Assembly: GCA_018818165.1 (NCBI GenBank)
Contig: JAHISP010000088.1
Span: 85,007-149,006 of the forward strand
Length of the DNA: 64,000 nt
Direction of reading: 5' to 3'
Source: Bacteroidota bacterium
Lineage (GTDB): Bacteria > Bacteroidota > Ignavibacteria > Ignavibacteriales > Melioribacteraceae
In this document: piece after piece, positions 1-7,806 of the stretch
How the letters are laid out: each line of letters opens with the position of its first letter
How positions within the stretch are numbered: position 1 is the first letter of the stretch
Notes under the pieces: model-generated
What the model was told of the DNA's origin: nothing
The model's input: only the letters and a program-made list of their open reading frames with translations
Database searches by the model: none
Made by a program: the position numbers and the translations under genes

Positions 1-1
1 A

Positions 2-445
2 GAACTAACAAGTGGAAAAGTAATTTGCAAACACGACACTTTTCTTGGATTCAGACATGGTCCGAAAGCTGTTATAAACGATAAAACACTTGTAGTATAT
101 CTAATCTCAAATAACCCTTATGTTCAAAAATATGAAGAAGATTTAATTCAGTCTATTCATGCAGAAAATATTGCCCTATGTACTTTGGCAATTTCAGAAA
201 AAGATTTGGAGATAATAAAAGCTGATAAAAAAATAGTATTTACACATTTAAATCCAAGTTTAGAAGAGGAATTTTTAGCAATTGTTTCAACACTTCCAGC
301 TCAAATATTAGGATTTTATAAATCAATAAAATATGGTTTACAGCCAGATAGTCCATCAGAAAATGGAGCTATTAGCCGAGTGGTTCAAGGTGTGAAATTA
401 TATCCATATAATCAAAAAAATATTGTGGAACTCGGATGCTTTTAG
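2..445 (+). CDS. agaS: AgaS-like SIS-domain sugar-phosphate isomerase/deaminase, C-terminal part
   Basis: This is the 3' end of a gene that starts before the window. The reading frame is open from base 2 and ends at TAG 443-445. The visible residues include ELTSGKVICKHDTFLGFRHG followed by PKAV and a run around VVYLISNNPY, which is how the C-terminal half of AgaS-type SIS proteins reads. Such proteins act in the cytosol on amino-sugar or ketose phosphates (galactosamine-6-P deaminase/isomerase or tagatose-6-P isomerase). The stop overlaps the ATG of the next gene (436) by 10 bases, so the two are translationally coupled, and the GatZ/KbaZ-type neighbour supports the assignment. The exact substrate cannot be told from this fragment. 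Confidence 0.8.
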   Translation, partial: ELTSGKVICKHDTFLGFRHGPKAVINDKTLVVYLISNNPYVQKYEEDLIQSIHAENIALCTLAISEKDLEIIKADKKIVFTHLNPSLEEEFLAIVSTLPAQILGFYKSIKYGLQPDSPSENGAISRVVQGVKLYPYNQKNIVELGCF

Positions 446-1731
446 AAGAAATTATAAATAGTAAGAATATTAATAAAGCGGTTGGTATTACTTCAATCTG
501 TTCAGCTAATAAATATGTTTTAAAAGCAGCAATGCAATTTGAAAAGAAAAATAATAATAAACTATTAATTGAATCAACTTCAAATCAAGTTGACCAATTT
601 GGTGGATATACTGGCATGACTCCATCTGATTTTGTTGCATATGTTAAAAATATTGCTGAAGAAGTAGATTTTTCATTCAATAATATTATTTTTGGAGGAG
701 ATCATTTAGGTCCAAATGTTTGGCAGAACGAATCAGCTGAATCTGCATTAAAAAAGGCGGAAGACCAAATTAGAGCCTATGTTTCAGCTGGTTTTAGAAA
801 AATACATCTTGATACAAGTTTCCCACTTGGTGATGATAATAGGTTGAAACCGTTGGCACCAAGTATTATTACCAAACGTGCAGCTCGTCTTTGTGCTGTA
901 GCTGAAGAAGTTTACTCAAAACTAACTATTCCTTCTGAAAAGCCAGTTTATATTATTGGCACTGAAGTTCCAATACCTGGTGGAGCAAAGGAAGAAGAGG
1001 AGACTATTTCTGTTACTACGACAGAGGATTTAGAAGAGACCATTGAGCTTTCGAAAAATGCTTTTTATGAAAAAGGTTTGGTAGAAGCTTGGGAAAGAGT
1101 AATTGCTGTTGTTGTTCAACCTGGTGTTGAGTTCTCAGATACTAAAGTATTTAAATATAATAGAAATAAAGCTTCAAAAATAAAAAACAAAATTGAAGAA
1201 TATCCCAATTTAGTTTTAGAAGCGCATTCTACTGATTATCAAAGTAAAACTTCTTTAACTGAAATGGTAAATGATCATTTTGGAATTCTTAAAGTTGGTC
1301 CATGGCTTACATTTGCAATACGAGAAGCTTTTTTTGCTTTAGCTGCAATTGAAAATGAGTTGATTGATATTAAAAGGCGTTCAAATTTTAGATACGAAAT
1401 TGATAAAGTAATGAAAGAAAATCCAAAATATTGGAAAAATCATTATCATGGAACTGAAAAAGAAATTGAACTTGCTCGCTCGTTTAGTTACAGTGATAGA
1501 ATTAGATATTATTGGACTAATAAAAAAGTATTAATTATCATAGATAAACTGATGAAAAATTTATACGAAATAAATATTCCAAATACTTTAATTAACCAGT
1601 ATTTACCAACTCAGTATTACCAAATAATGGAAAACAAAATTAAAAATGATCCCGAGAGCTTGGTAATTAGCAAAGTAACAGAAGTATTAAAAATATATAG
1701 TTCAGCTTGTGGAGGAAATATTGAAAAGTAA
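436..1731 (+). CDS. kbaZ: GatZ/KbaZ-type D-tagatose-bisphosphate aldolase non-catalytic subunit or tagatose-6-phosphate 4-epimerase
   Basis: The 431-residue product has the length of the GatZ/KbaZ/AgaZ family. Its N-terminal third carries the family-like blocks GITSICSANKYVLKAA, ESTSNQVDQFGGYTGM and FGGDHLGPN, the last being a likely metal or phosphate-binding turn of a TIM barrel. Classical GatZ/KbaZ proteins are chaperone-like subunits of class II tagatose-1,6-bisphosphate aldolase and need a GatY/KbaY partner. No such partner is visible here. Stand-alone homologues have been described as tagatose-6-phosphate 4-epimerases, and the lone gene beside an AgaS-like isomerase and a PfkB kinase is compatible with that. 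The start ATG at 436 overlaps the stop of the upstream gene. The 3' end overlaps the TTG start of the permease gene by 11 bases. The family is secure; the choice between subunit and epimerase is inference. Confidence 0.85.
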   Translation: MLLEEIINSKNINKAVGITSICSANKYVLKAAMQFEKKNNNKLLIESTSNQVDQFGGYTGMTPSDFVAYVKNIAEEVDFSFNNIIFGGDHLGPNVWQNESAESALKKAEDQIRAYVSAGFRKIHLDTSFPLGDDNRLKPLAPSIITKRAARLCAVAEEVYSKLTIPSEKPVYIIGTEVPIPGGAKEEEETISVTTTEDLEETIELSKNAFYEKGLVEAWERVIAVVVQPGVEFSDTKVFKYNRNKASKIKNKIEEYPNLVLEAHSTDYQSKTSLTEMVNDHFGILKVGPWLTFAIREAFFALAAIENELIDIKRRSNFRYEIDKVMKENPKYWKNHYHGTEKEIELARSFSYSDRIRYYWTNKKVLIIIDKLMKNLYEINIPNTLINQYLPTQYYQIMENKIKNDPESLVISKVTEVLKIYSSACGGNIEK

Positions 1732-2623
1732 GCATTGGTTAACATATGCAATAGTAACTACTCTAACCTGGGGTTTATGGGGTGCGTTAATTGAAATTCC
1801 AGAAAAAGGTGGGTTTCCTGCAACACTGGGATATGCGGTTTGGGCAATTACGATGATTATTCCAGCAATAATTGTTCTTAAAAAAGCAAATTGGAAAATA
1901 GAGAAAGATAAAAAATCTATCGGGTTAGGATTAGTAATTGGGTTTACTGGAGCTGGGGGGCAACTAATATTATTTCAAGCATTACGAACGGGCCCAGCAT
2001 ATTTAGTTTTTCCATTCATTTCACTTTCACCTGTAATAACAATACTTTTATCGCTTTTGTTTTTGAAAGAACGCGCAAGCAGACGAGCTTGGATAGGAAT
2101 TATTCTTGCATTGCTCGCAATTCCATTACTTTCTTACTCCTCGGGTGAAGGAAGTATCTCAAGTGGTAGCCTTTGGATAATTCTTTCTCTTTTAGTTTTT
2201 CTTGCATGGGGTTTTCAAGGTTTTGTTATGAAGTTTGCTAATGAAACTATGAAAGCTGAAAGCATATTTTTCTATATGACCATAACAGGAATTATGCTAA
2301 TTCCATTTGCCGTGTTTATGACAGATTTTAACCAAGAAATAAATTGGGGATTAAGTGGGCCCTATTTAACGGGAGTTATTCAAATACTTAATTCGGTTGG
2401 TGCTTTAATGCTTGTTTATGCTTTTAGATATGGAAAGGCAATAGTCGTAAGTCCTTTAGTAAATGCTGTTGCACCAATTATTACAGTAATTATTTCCCTA
2501 ATTCTATATCAAGTTATTCCACACATTGTTATTGTTAGCGGAATTATTTTAGCAATTGTTGCAATATTCTTGCTTGCAATTGAAGAAGACGAGATGCCAA
2601 AGGAGGAGATTATAAATGAGTAG
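1721..2623 (+). CDS. EamA/DMT-family inner-membrane permease
   Basis: About 300 residues form ten hydrophobic segments in two halves, the layout of the drug/metabolite transporter (EamA) superfamily. Near the N terminus is TTLTWGLWGALIEIPEKGGF, and the second half repeats the pattern from about residue 150. I chose TTG 1721 because a GGAGG ribosome-binding site lies at 1711-1715, five bases ahead. A GTG at 1709 is also in frame but has no such site. The gene overlaps the end of kbaZ and the start of the kinase gene (2616), so it belongs to one translationally coupled operon. DMT permeases move small metabolites. A role in sugar or amino-sugar uptake, or efflux of a by-product, is inferred from context only. 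Confidence 0.8.
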   Translation: MKSKHWLTYAIVTTLTWGLWGALIEIPEKGGFPATLGYAVWAITMIIPAIIVLKKANWKIEKDKKSIGLGLVIGFTGAGGQLILFQALRTGPAYLVFPFISLSPVITILLSLLFLKERASRRAWIGIILALLAIPLLSYSSGEGSISSGSLWIILSLLVFLAWGFQGFVMKFANETMKAESIFFYMTITGIMLIPFAVFMTDFNQEINWGLSGPYLTGVIQILNSVGALMLVYAFRYGKAIVVSPLVNAVAPIITVIISLILYQVIPHIVIVSGIILAIVAIFLLAIEEDEMPKEEIINE

Positions 2624-3581
2624 CCTTAAAAAAAAATATGATGTAATAGTTGTTGGTGAATTAAATGTTGATTTAATTTTGAATAAAATAGACTCTTTCC
2701 CTGAAATGGGAAAAGAAAAAATAGCTCAGAAAATGGATTTGGTTTTAGGTAGTTCATCAGCAATATTTGCAAGTAATTTAAGTTCACTCAAAGTAAAAGT
2801 TGGTTTTATAGGAAAGATAGGAAATGATTCTTTTGGGAAAATATGTATTGATTCACTTCAAAAAAAAGGTGTAGATACATCATTAATTGTAACTGATAAA
2901 ATACTTAAAACTGGAGCTACAATTGTACTGAATTATGACAACAATAGAGCAATGGTCACCCATCCTGGAGCAATGGAAAACTTAACAACTTATGATATAA
3001 CAGAAGAGGTTATAAAAGATGCAAAGCATCTGCACCTGTCATCACCATTTCTTCAACCTGGAATTAAAAATAGCTTAGTTGACATATTCAAAAAAGCAAA
3101 AAGTTATGGTTTAACTACATCGCTTGATACGCAATGGGACCCCAACGAACAGTGGGATTTGAATTTGGAAGAGCTTTTACCATTTGTTGATGTATTTCTT
3201 CCAAACAAAGAAGAATTACTGTTATTAACTGCTGAGAAAAGTATTGAAAAGGCATTAGATAAAATTGAAAAATATTCTAATACAGTTATTGTTAAAATGG
3301 GAATAAACGGCTCATTATCTATGACAAATGGAAAACGGAAAAAAGTTGATCCATTCCTAAATAATGATGTTGTAGATGCAATTGGAGCAGGAGATAGTTT
3401 TAATGCAGGATTTATATCAAAATACATTCAAGGTAATTCTATTATAGTTTGTCAAACATTTGGAAATATTATTGGGGCAATAAATACAACTGCCTCTGGA
3501 GGAACCTCGGCATTTGATAGTATTGAAAAAATAAAAATAGTTGCTAAAGAAAAATATGGATATGAAATAAATGGATTGTAA
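2616..3581 (+). CDS. PfkB-family carbohydrate kinase
   Basis: The 321-residue product is a ribokinase/PfkB-type kinase. The N-terminal block VVGELNVDLILNKIDSFPEMG binds sugar in this fold (quoted in part), GFIGKIGNDSFG follows, and the C-terminal signature DAIGAGDSFNAGF places the catalytic base at D260. ATG 2616 follows a strong AAGGAGG site and overlaps the end of the permease gene by eight bases. Because it is the last gene of an agaS-kbaZ-permease operon, a tagatose, fructose or tagatose-6-phosphate kinase role is likely, but PfkB substrates cannot be read from motifs. The fold and the ATP-dependent phosphorylation are secure; the substrate is not. Confidence 0.82.
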   Translation: MSSLKKKYDVIVVGELNVDLILNKIDSFPEMGKEKIAQKMDLVLGSSSAIFASNLSSLKVKVGFIGKIGNDSFGKICIDSLQKKGVDTSLIVTDKILKTGATIVLNYDNNRAMVTHPGAMENLTTYDITEEVIKDAKHLHLSSPFLQPGIKNSLVDIFKKAKSYGLTTSLDTQWDPNEQWDLNLEELLPFVDVFLPNKEELLLLTAEKSIEKALDKIEKYSNTVIVKMGINGSLSMTNGKRKKVDPFLNNDVVDAIGAGDSFNAGFISKYIQGNSIIVCQTFGNIIGAINTTASGGTSAFDSIEKIKIVAKEKYGYEINGL

Positions 3582-3632
3582 TAAATAGTGAATGATCAAT
3601 TAAAATAGAATTAAGATTCATTAAGGAAAATA

Positions 3633-3764
3633 GTGGATAGTAAAGCACTTAAAAATCACTCAAGCAAAGATGTAAATTATCATTGGGATACATCGGAGAA
3701 TAGTAGCAGAGCATATTTTCTGCAGTTAGTTCATCAAATGAATAAGCTAATGATTATTAAATAG
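3633..3764 (+). CDS. Short ORF of unknown function, possibly a gene remnant
   Basis: A 43-codon frame opens at GTG 3633, five bases after an AAGGA, and ends at TAG 3762-3764. The peptide is polar at first and then reads RAYFLQLVHQMNKLM, an amphipathic stretch resembling the tail of some DDE transposases. I cannot name a family. It could be a real small protein, a leader, or the last piece of a lost gene. It fills most of the 199-base gap between the sugar-kinase operon and the secreted DUF4832 gene, and nothing else is visible in that gap. Confidence 0.25.
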   Translation: MDSKALKNHSSKDVNYHWDTSENSSRAYFLQLVHQMNKLMIIK

Positions 3765-3780
3765 AGCGAAGAAGGTAAAA

Positions 3781-6009
3781 ATGTTAGGAACATTCAAAAT
3801 AACAATATATGTTTTAATACTAATGACTTTAACTATTTATAGTCAGAATACTTCATCTATTAATTATGTTATTTCTGATAAAATAATTACAAATCCTGAA
3901 AGAGGATTTTCCGCATACCGAAGTGAGCCAATTACAAATATGTTTATTAATACTAATAAGGAAAATCAAATATCAGTTATTCAAAGAATCTATACAATAC
4001 CAGAATTTGTTGATAAACCACTTTCAGATGCTTTTCTTAATATGGTTAGAGCAGATTTAAATATGGCACGTGCTGGAGGTATGAAGCTAGTACTTAGATT
4101 TTCTTATACTGATTCTCAAAATGGTGCAGACGCCCCACTTAATATAATATTGAACCATGTAAACCAGATAAAACCTCTTTTTGAAGAAAACTATGATGTA
4201 ATATCATATGTTGAAGCAGGGTTTATAGGAGCCTGGGGAGAATGGTATTATTCGTCAAATGGGCTAAATAATACTGCTAATAGAAGAACTGTACTATTTG
4301 CACTATTAGATGCTCTCCCAAAAGAAAGAGCTGTTGTAGTAAGAACCCCAAGTTATAAGCGGGATATATTTGAAAACAATGCTCCTCTTACTTTTAGCGA
4401 GGCATTCAACGGTACATATCGTTCGAGAACTGGTGCACACAACGATTGCTTTTTGGCTAGTGCAACTGATTTTGGAACGTATGTAGATAGTGATGTTGAA
4501 GGTGACAAAAACTTTCTTAACTTAGACAACCGATTTGTTCCACAAGGTGGTGAAACTTGTTCCCCAAGCGCATATTCAGGTTGTGATAATGCTCTAATAG
4601 ATTTAGAACGTTTGCACTGGTCTATTCTTAATAAGGACTATAACACACAAGTAATTAATGGATGGGAAACTGGTGTGTGTATAGATGATATTAAAAAATA
4701 TTTGGGTTATAGATTTATATTAATTGATGGAGAGTTTACCAATAGTATTAAGCCAAGTGGGATAATAAATATTAAGCTTACTTTATTTAATGATGGTTTT
4801 GCATCACTTTATAATCCTCATAATTTAGAATTTGTTTTACGAAATACAATTACAAATAAAAGATACAGGTTACTTTCAAATGTAGATACAAGAGGATGGA
4901 TGTCCAATGAAACCGTACTTATTGAATTAAGTGCTGGTATATTACCAACAATGGAAAGAGGAGATTATGAATTGTTAATGCATATAGCCGATCCTACTAA
5001 AACACTTCATGATAGAGTAGAATATTCTATTAGATTAGCAAATGAAAATCTTTGGGAAGAATCAACTGGGTTTAACAAGCTACTTCATACAGTTGAAATA
5101 AACACAGAAGCTATTGGGGATAACTATCTTGGAGAAGATTATTTCATAGAAGAAAAATCAGACCCTTTTGTAGAATCAGATATGAAAATAGATGGTGAAT
5201 TTAGTGACTGGAGTTCAGTATCAAAATTAGATGTTTCACCAGATGAAGAATTTGAAGGAGATGGAATAAACACCAATGTTGACTTAAATGATATCTGGCT
5301 AACTGATGATAAAGAGAATGTATTTATTAGTTATAATTTAGCTGGAGATTTTACTACAGGATATTTCTATCATGTACTTTTTGATTTAGATCAAAATCCT
5401 AACACTGGATTTCATATGAATAATAGTTATGCTGGAATTGATTTGATGATTGAAAATGAAGTCATGTGGGAATATACTGGTAAAAATGGTGAATGGGGGT
5501 GGAGTTTGCTTGGAGCTGTAAACTCAAGTATTGGAAATAGTGAAAAAAATAGAATTGAAATGTTAATTTCAAAGAGTTTGCTTAATCAATTTATTCAATT
5601 AAACGCTTTTGATGTTGTGTTTAATGTTAATAACCTAGATGAAAATTCTGATGATGACTACGCTCCAAATTCATATCTGCAAAAATCATACACTTATAAT
5701 TATCACGTAACATCAATTGAAGAAACAAATATTATTCCAAGTGAATATTATTTAAAAGCTTATCCAAATCCATTTAATGGAGAAATAAATTTAGTATTTA
5801 ATATAAATCACAAAAATATTAAGTCAGCTGGCGTATATGACATTTTAGGAAGACTTGTAAAGCCTTTTGAAAAAGATGAAATATCAAAAAATAATATACG
5901 CTGGAATGCTAAGGATAAAGAAAATAAAATGTTAGGAAGCGGAATTTATTTCTTTGTTCTAAGCACAACTAAAAAAGTTTTGTCAACAAAATTAGTTCTA
6001 TTAAAATAA
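3781..6009 (+). CDS. Secreted DUF4874/DUF4832 protein with CBM9-like domain and T9SS sorting signal
   Basis: The 742-residue product starts with a signal peptide (about residues 1-22, ending at YSQ). Residues ~25-200 carry the DUF4874-type TIM-barrel-like part with NPERGFSAYR, LVLRFSYTD and EAGFIGAWGEWYYSSNG. Residues ~200-425 are DUF4832-like, with an AHNDCFLAS block. Residues ~475-640 open with KIDGEFSDWSSV, typical of CBM9-like carbohydrate-binding domains. The C terminus has YPNPFNGEINLVF and ends KLVLLK, a T9SS type-A sorting domain that directs export across the outer membrane. The barrel resembles glycosidase folds and the WGEWYYS block suggests sugar binding, but no catalytic activity is established for the family as far as I know. 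It probably works at the cell surface with the next gene, 28 bases away. Confidence 0.8.
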   Translation: MLGTFKITIYVLILMTLTIYSQNTSSINYVISDKIITNPERGFSAYRSEPITNMFINTNKENQISVIQRIYTIPEFVDKPLSDAFLNMVRADLNMARAGGMKLVLRFSYTDSQNGADAPLNIILNHVNQIKPLFEENYDVISYVEAGFIGAWGEWYYSSNGLNNTANRRTVLFALLDALPKERAVVVRTPSYKRDIFENNAPLTFSEAFNGTYRSRTGAHNDCFLASATDFGTYVDSDVEGDKNFLNLDNRFVPQGGETCSPSAYSGCDNALIDLERLHWSILNKDYNTQVINGWETGVCIDDIKKYLGYRFILIDGEFTNSIKPSGIINIKLTLFNDGFASLYNPHNLEFVLRNTITNKRYRLLSNVDTRGWMSNETVLIELSAGILPTMERGDYELLMHIADPTKTLHDRVEYSIRLANENLWEESTGFNKLLHTVEINTEAIGDNYLGEDYFIEEKSDPFVESDMKIDGEFSDWSSVSKLDVSPDEEFEGDGINTNVDLNDIWLTDDKENVFISYNLAGDFTTGYFYHVLFDLDQNPNTGFHMNNSYAGIDLMIENEVMWEYTGKNGEWGWSLLGAVNSSIGNSEKNRIEMLISKSLLNQFIQLNAFDVVFNVNNLDENSDDDYAPNSYLQKSYTYNYHVTSIEETNIIPSEYYLKAYPNPFNGEINLVFNINHKNIKSAGVYDILGRLVKPFEKDEISKNNIRWNAKDKENKMLGSGIYFFVLSTTKKVLSTKLVLLK

Positions 6010-6037
6010 CTATGAATTCACAAAAAAAGGAGTATCT

Positions 6038-7714
6038 ATGAAAAAGTTAGCTACAATTATTTCTCTTTTGGTTTTTATATCATCGTTAACGATGGCACAA
6101 ATAACAATTGATGGAGATATGTCAGATTGGACTGCAAAAATGCAGTTTGATATTCAAAATCGCTATGAAGAAGGTATTGGTGATAGTATTGATACAGATT
6201 GGGATGGTGTTATGGATGGTATTATCAATCCTGCCCTTGATGTTGAAAATGTATTTGTTACACATGATGATAATTATCTTTATGTAAGATTAGACATAAA
6301 TGAAAATGGAACCTTTACAGATTTAGAATCAATGGTAGATGGAGGATTTCAAGCAGCATTAGAGCTGTTTTTAGATACAGATGTTAGTACAGAAACTGGC
6401 TTAACATGGGGTTGGTGGGCAACTTCAGGCGATTATTGGATAAATTTATCGGTAAAACGCGGTTGGCCTGGTTTTGAATTAACAGCAGATTATGGAATTA
6501 TGAAATTTACAGGTGCAAACGGAAGTGACAGCCAATGGGAAGAAATTGAAGGTGCAAATTGTTTAATAGCTACAAACTTAGACGATAATAAAATGGAAAT
6601 AGCAATTCCAAGAGCAGCAATAGGTGAACTTAAAGGTGATTTAGAATCAACAGGAATTATTATTTTAGGTGAAGACCCAACTGCCGGATGGAATGCAGAT
6701 ATTGTTCCAAACAATTTAGGTGTTTCAGCAAGTATTTATAGATATGGCAGAACTGATATTGAAATAGATGGCGATATGTCAGATTGGAAATCATTAATGC
6801 AATTCGATGTTTCTCCAAATATGGAAGAAGGATTAATGGACAGCATAGATTCTGATTGGGACGGAGTAATGGATGGTGTTATAAATCCTGCTTTGGATAT
6901 TAAAGATGTTTACGTTACCCATAATGATGAATATCTTTTTGTAAGAGTTGATATTAATGAGGACGGCACCTTCACCGATCTTGAAAGTATGGTTGATGCT
7001 GGTTACAAAGCTCCAATTCAATTATACTTTGATACTGATTTAGATAGTGCCACTGGATTAACTTGGGGTAATTGGTTAAATGGTGGTGATTTTTATGTAA
7101 ATATTACTGATGCAGATGGAAATCCAGGACTTGAAGTAACACAACCATATGGAATACTTAAATTTACTGGTTTAAATGGAAATGATGAGAGCTTTGAAGA
7201 AGTAATGGATGGTGCTTGCAAAGTAGCTACTAACTTTGACGATAATATAATAGAAATAGCCATTCCAAGAGCTCTAATTGGTGAAACAAATGGTGAAAAT
7301 GAATCAACTGGAATATTAGTATTTGCTGAAGATCCTACAGTTGAATGGGTAAATGATGCAGCTCCAAGTGATGATACATCGTTTCGAAATGTATATTACT
7401 ATGGTGGAAACCAAACAGATATTAAATCAGAAATAAATATTCATCCTAAGTCATTTAGTCTTGAACAAAATTATCCAAATCCATTTAACCCTACTACAAA
7501 CATTAAATTCAATTTGGCAAGCAGAGCGAATGTTTCACTTAGAGTATTTAACATACTTGGTCAACAAGTATCAGCATTAATATCTAATCAAGATATGAGT
7601 GCTGGAGTTCATACTGTTGAGTTCAATGCAAGTAAATTAAGTAGTGGAATGTACATATACACTATCGAAGCAGACAATTTTATAAGTACAAAAAAAATGA
7701 TGTTATTAAAATAA
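6038..7714 (+). CDS. Secreted tandem CBM9-like repeat protein with T9SS sorting domain
   Basis: The 558-residue product has a signal peptide ending near TMAQ (residue 20). Two copies of a 219-residue module follow (from residues 24 and 243), each opening with ID-GDMSDW. Each holds an acidic loop, DTDWDGVMDG or DSDWDGVMDG, that looks like a calcium-binding turn, and later a GLTWG block. The tail carries NYPNPFNPTTNIKF and ends KKMMLLK, a textbook T9SS type-A domain. No catalytic motif is visible, so I read it as a secreted carbohydrate-binding or adhesion protein. It is closely linked to the upstream DUF4832 gene and is followed by a strong terminator, so the two form one transcription unit. 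ATG 6038 follows an AAAGGAG site. Confidence 0.8.
   Translation: MKKLATIISLLVFISSLTMAQITIDGDMSDWTAKMQFDIQNRYEEGIGDSIDTDWDGVMDGIINPALDVENVFVTHDDNYLYVRLDINENGTFTDLESMVDGGFQAALELFLDTDVSTETGLTWGWWATSGDYWINLSVKRGWPGFELTADYGIMKFTGANGSDSQWEEIEGANCLIATNLDDNKMEIAIPRAAIGELKGDLESTGIIILGEDPTAGWNADIVPNNLGVSASIYRYGRTDIEIDGDMSDWKSLMQFDVSPNMEEGLMDSIDSDWDGVMDGVINPALDIKDVYVTHNDEYLFVRVDINEDGTFTDLESMVDAGYKAPIQLYFDTDLDSATGLTWGNWLNGGDFYVNITDADGNPGLEVTQPYGILKFTGLNGNDESFEEVMDGACKVATNFDDNIIEIAIPRALIGETNGENESTGILVFAEDPTVEWVNDAAPSDDTSFRNVYYYGGNQTDIKSEINIHPKSFSLEQNYPNPFNPTTNIKFNLASRANVSLRVFNILGQQVSALISNQDMSAGVHTVEFNASKLSSGMYIYTIEADNFISTKKMMLLK
6107..7420 (+). repeat. Two tandem 657-base coding repeats (219-residue modules)
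   Basis: Unit 1 runs from about 6107 to 6763 and unit 2 from 6764 to about 7420. The offset of exactly 657 bases was measured between the ATT-GAT and ATA-GAT codons that open each ID-GDMSDW block. Protein similarity is high across the unit, while third-codon positions differ. This fits an internal duplication kept under protein-level selection rather than a recent one. Confidence 0.85.
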
Positions 7715-7728
7715 TTTAAAAGTATATA

Positions 7729-7763
7729 TAGAGGTGTTCAAATAGTAGACACCTCTATTTTTT
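7729..7763 (+). terminator. Rho-independent terminator
   Basis: A nine-base perfect stem TAGAGGTGT (7729-7737) pairs with ACACCTCTA (7749-7757) across an 11-base loop, followed by six T residues (7758-7763). It lies 15 bases after the stop of the tandem-repeat gene and separates it from the TonB receptor gene. Confidence 0.92.
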
Positions 7764-7775
7764 ATAAAATATATT

Positions 7776-7792
7776 ATGATTTATTAAATCAT
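7776..7792. repeat. 17-base palindrome upstream of the TonB receptor gene
   Basis: ATGATTT (7776-7782) and AAATCAT (7786-7792) form perfect arms around a three-base centre, ending just before the TGAGG ribosome-binding site (7796-7800). It may be an operator or a small hairpin, or a chance product of AT-rich sequence. Confidence 0.25.
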
Positions 7793-7806
7793 TCCTGAGG
7801 AATACA

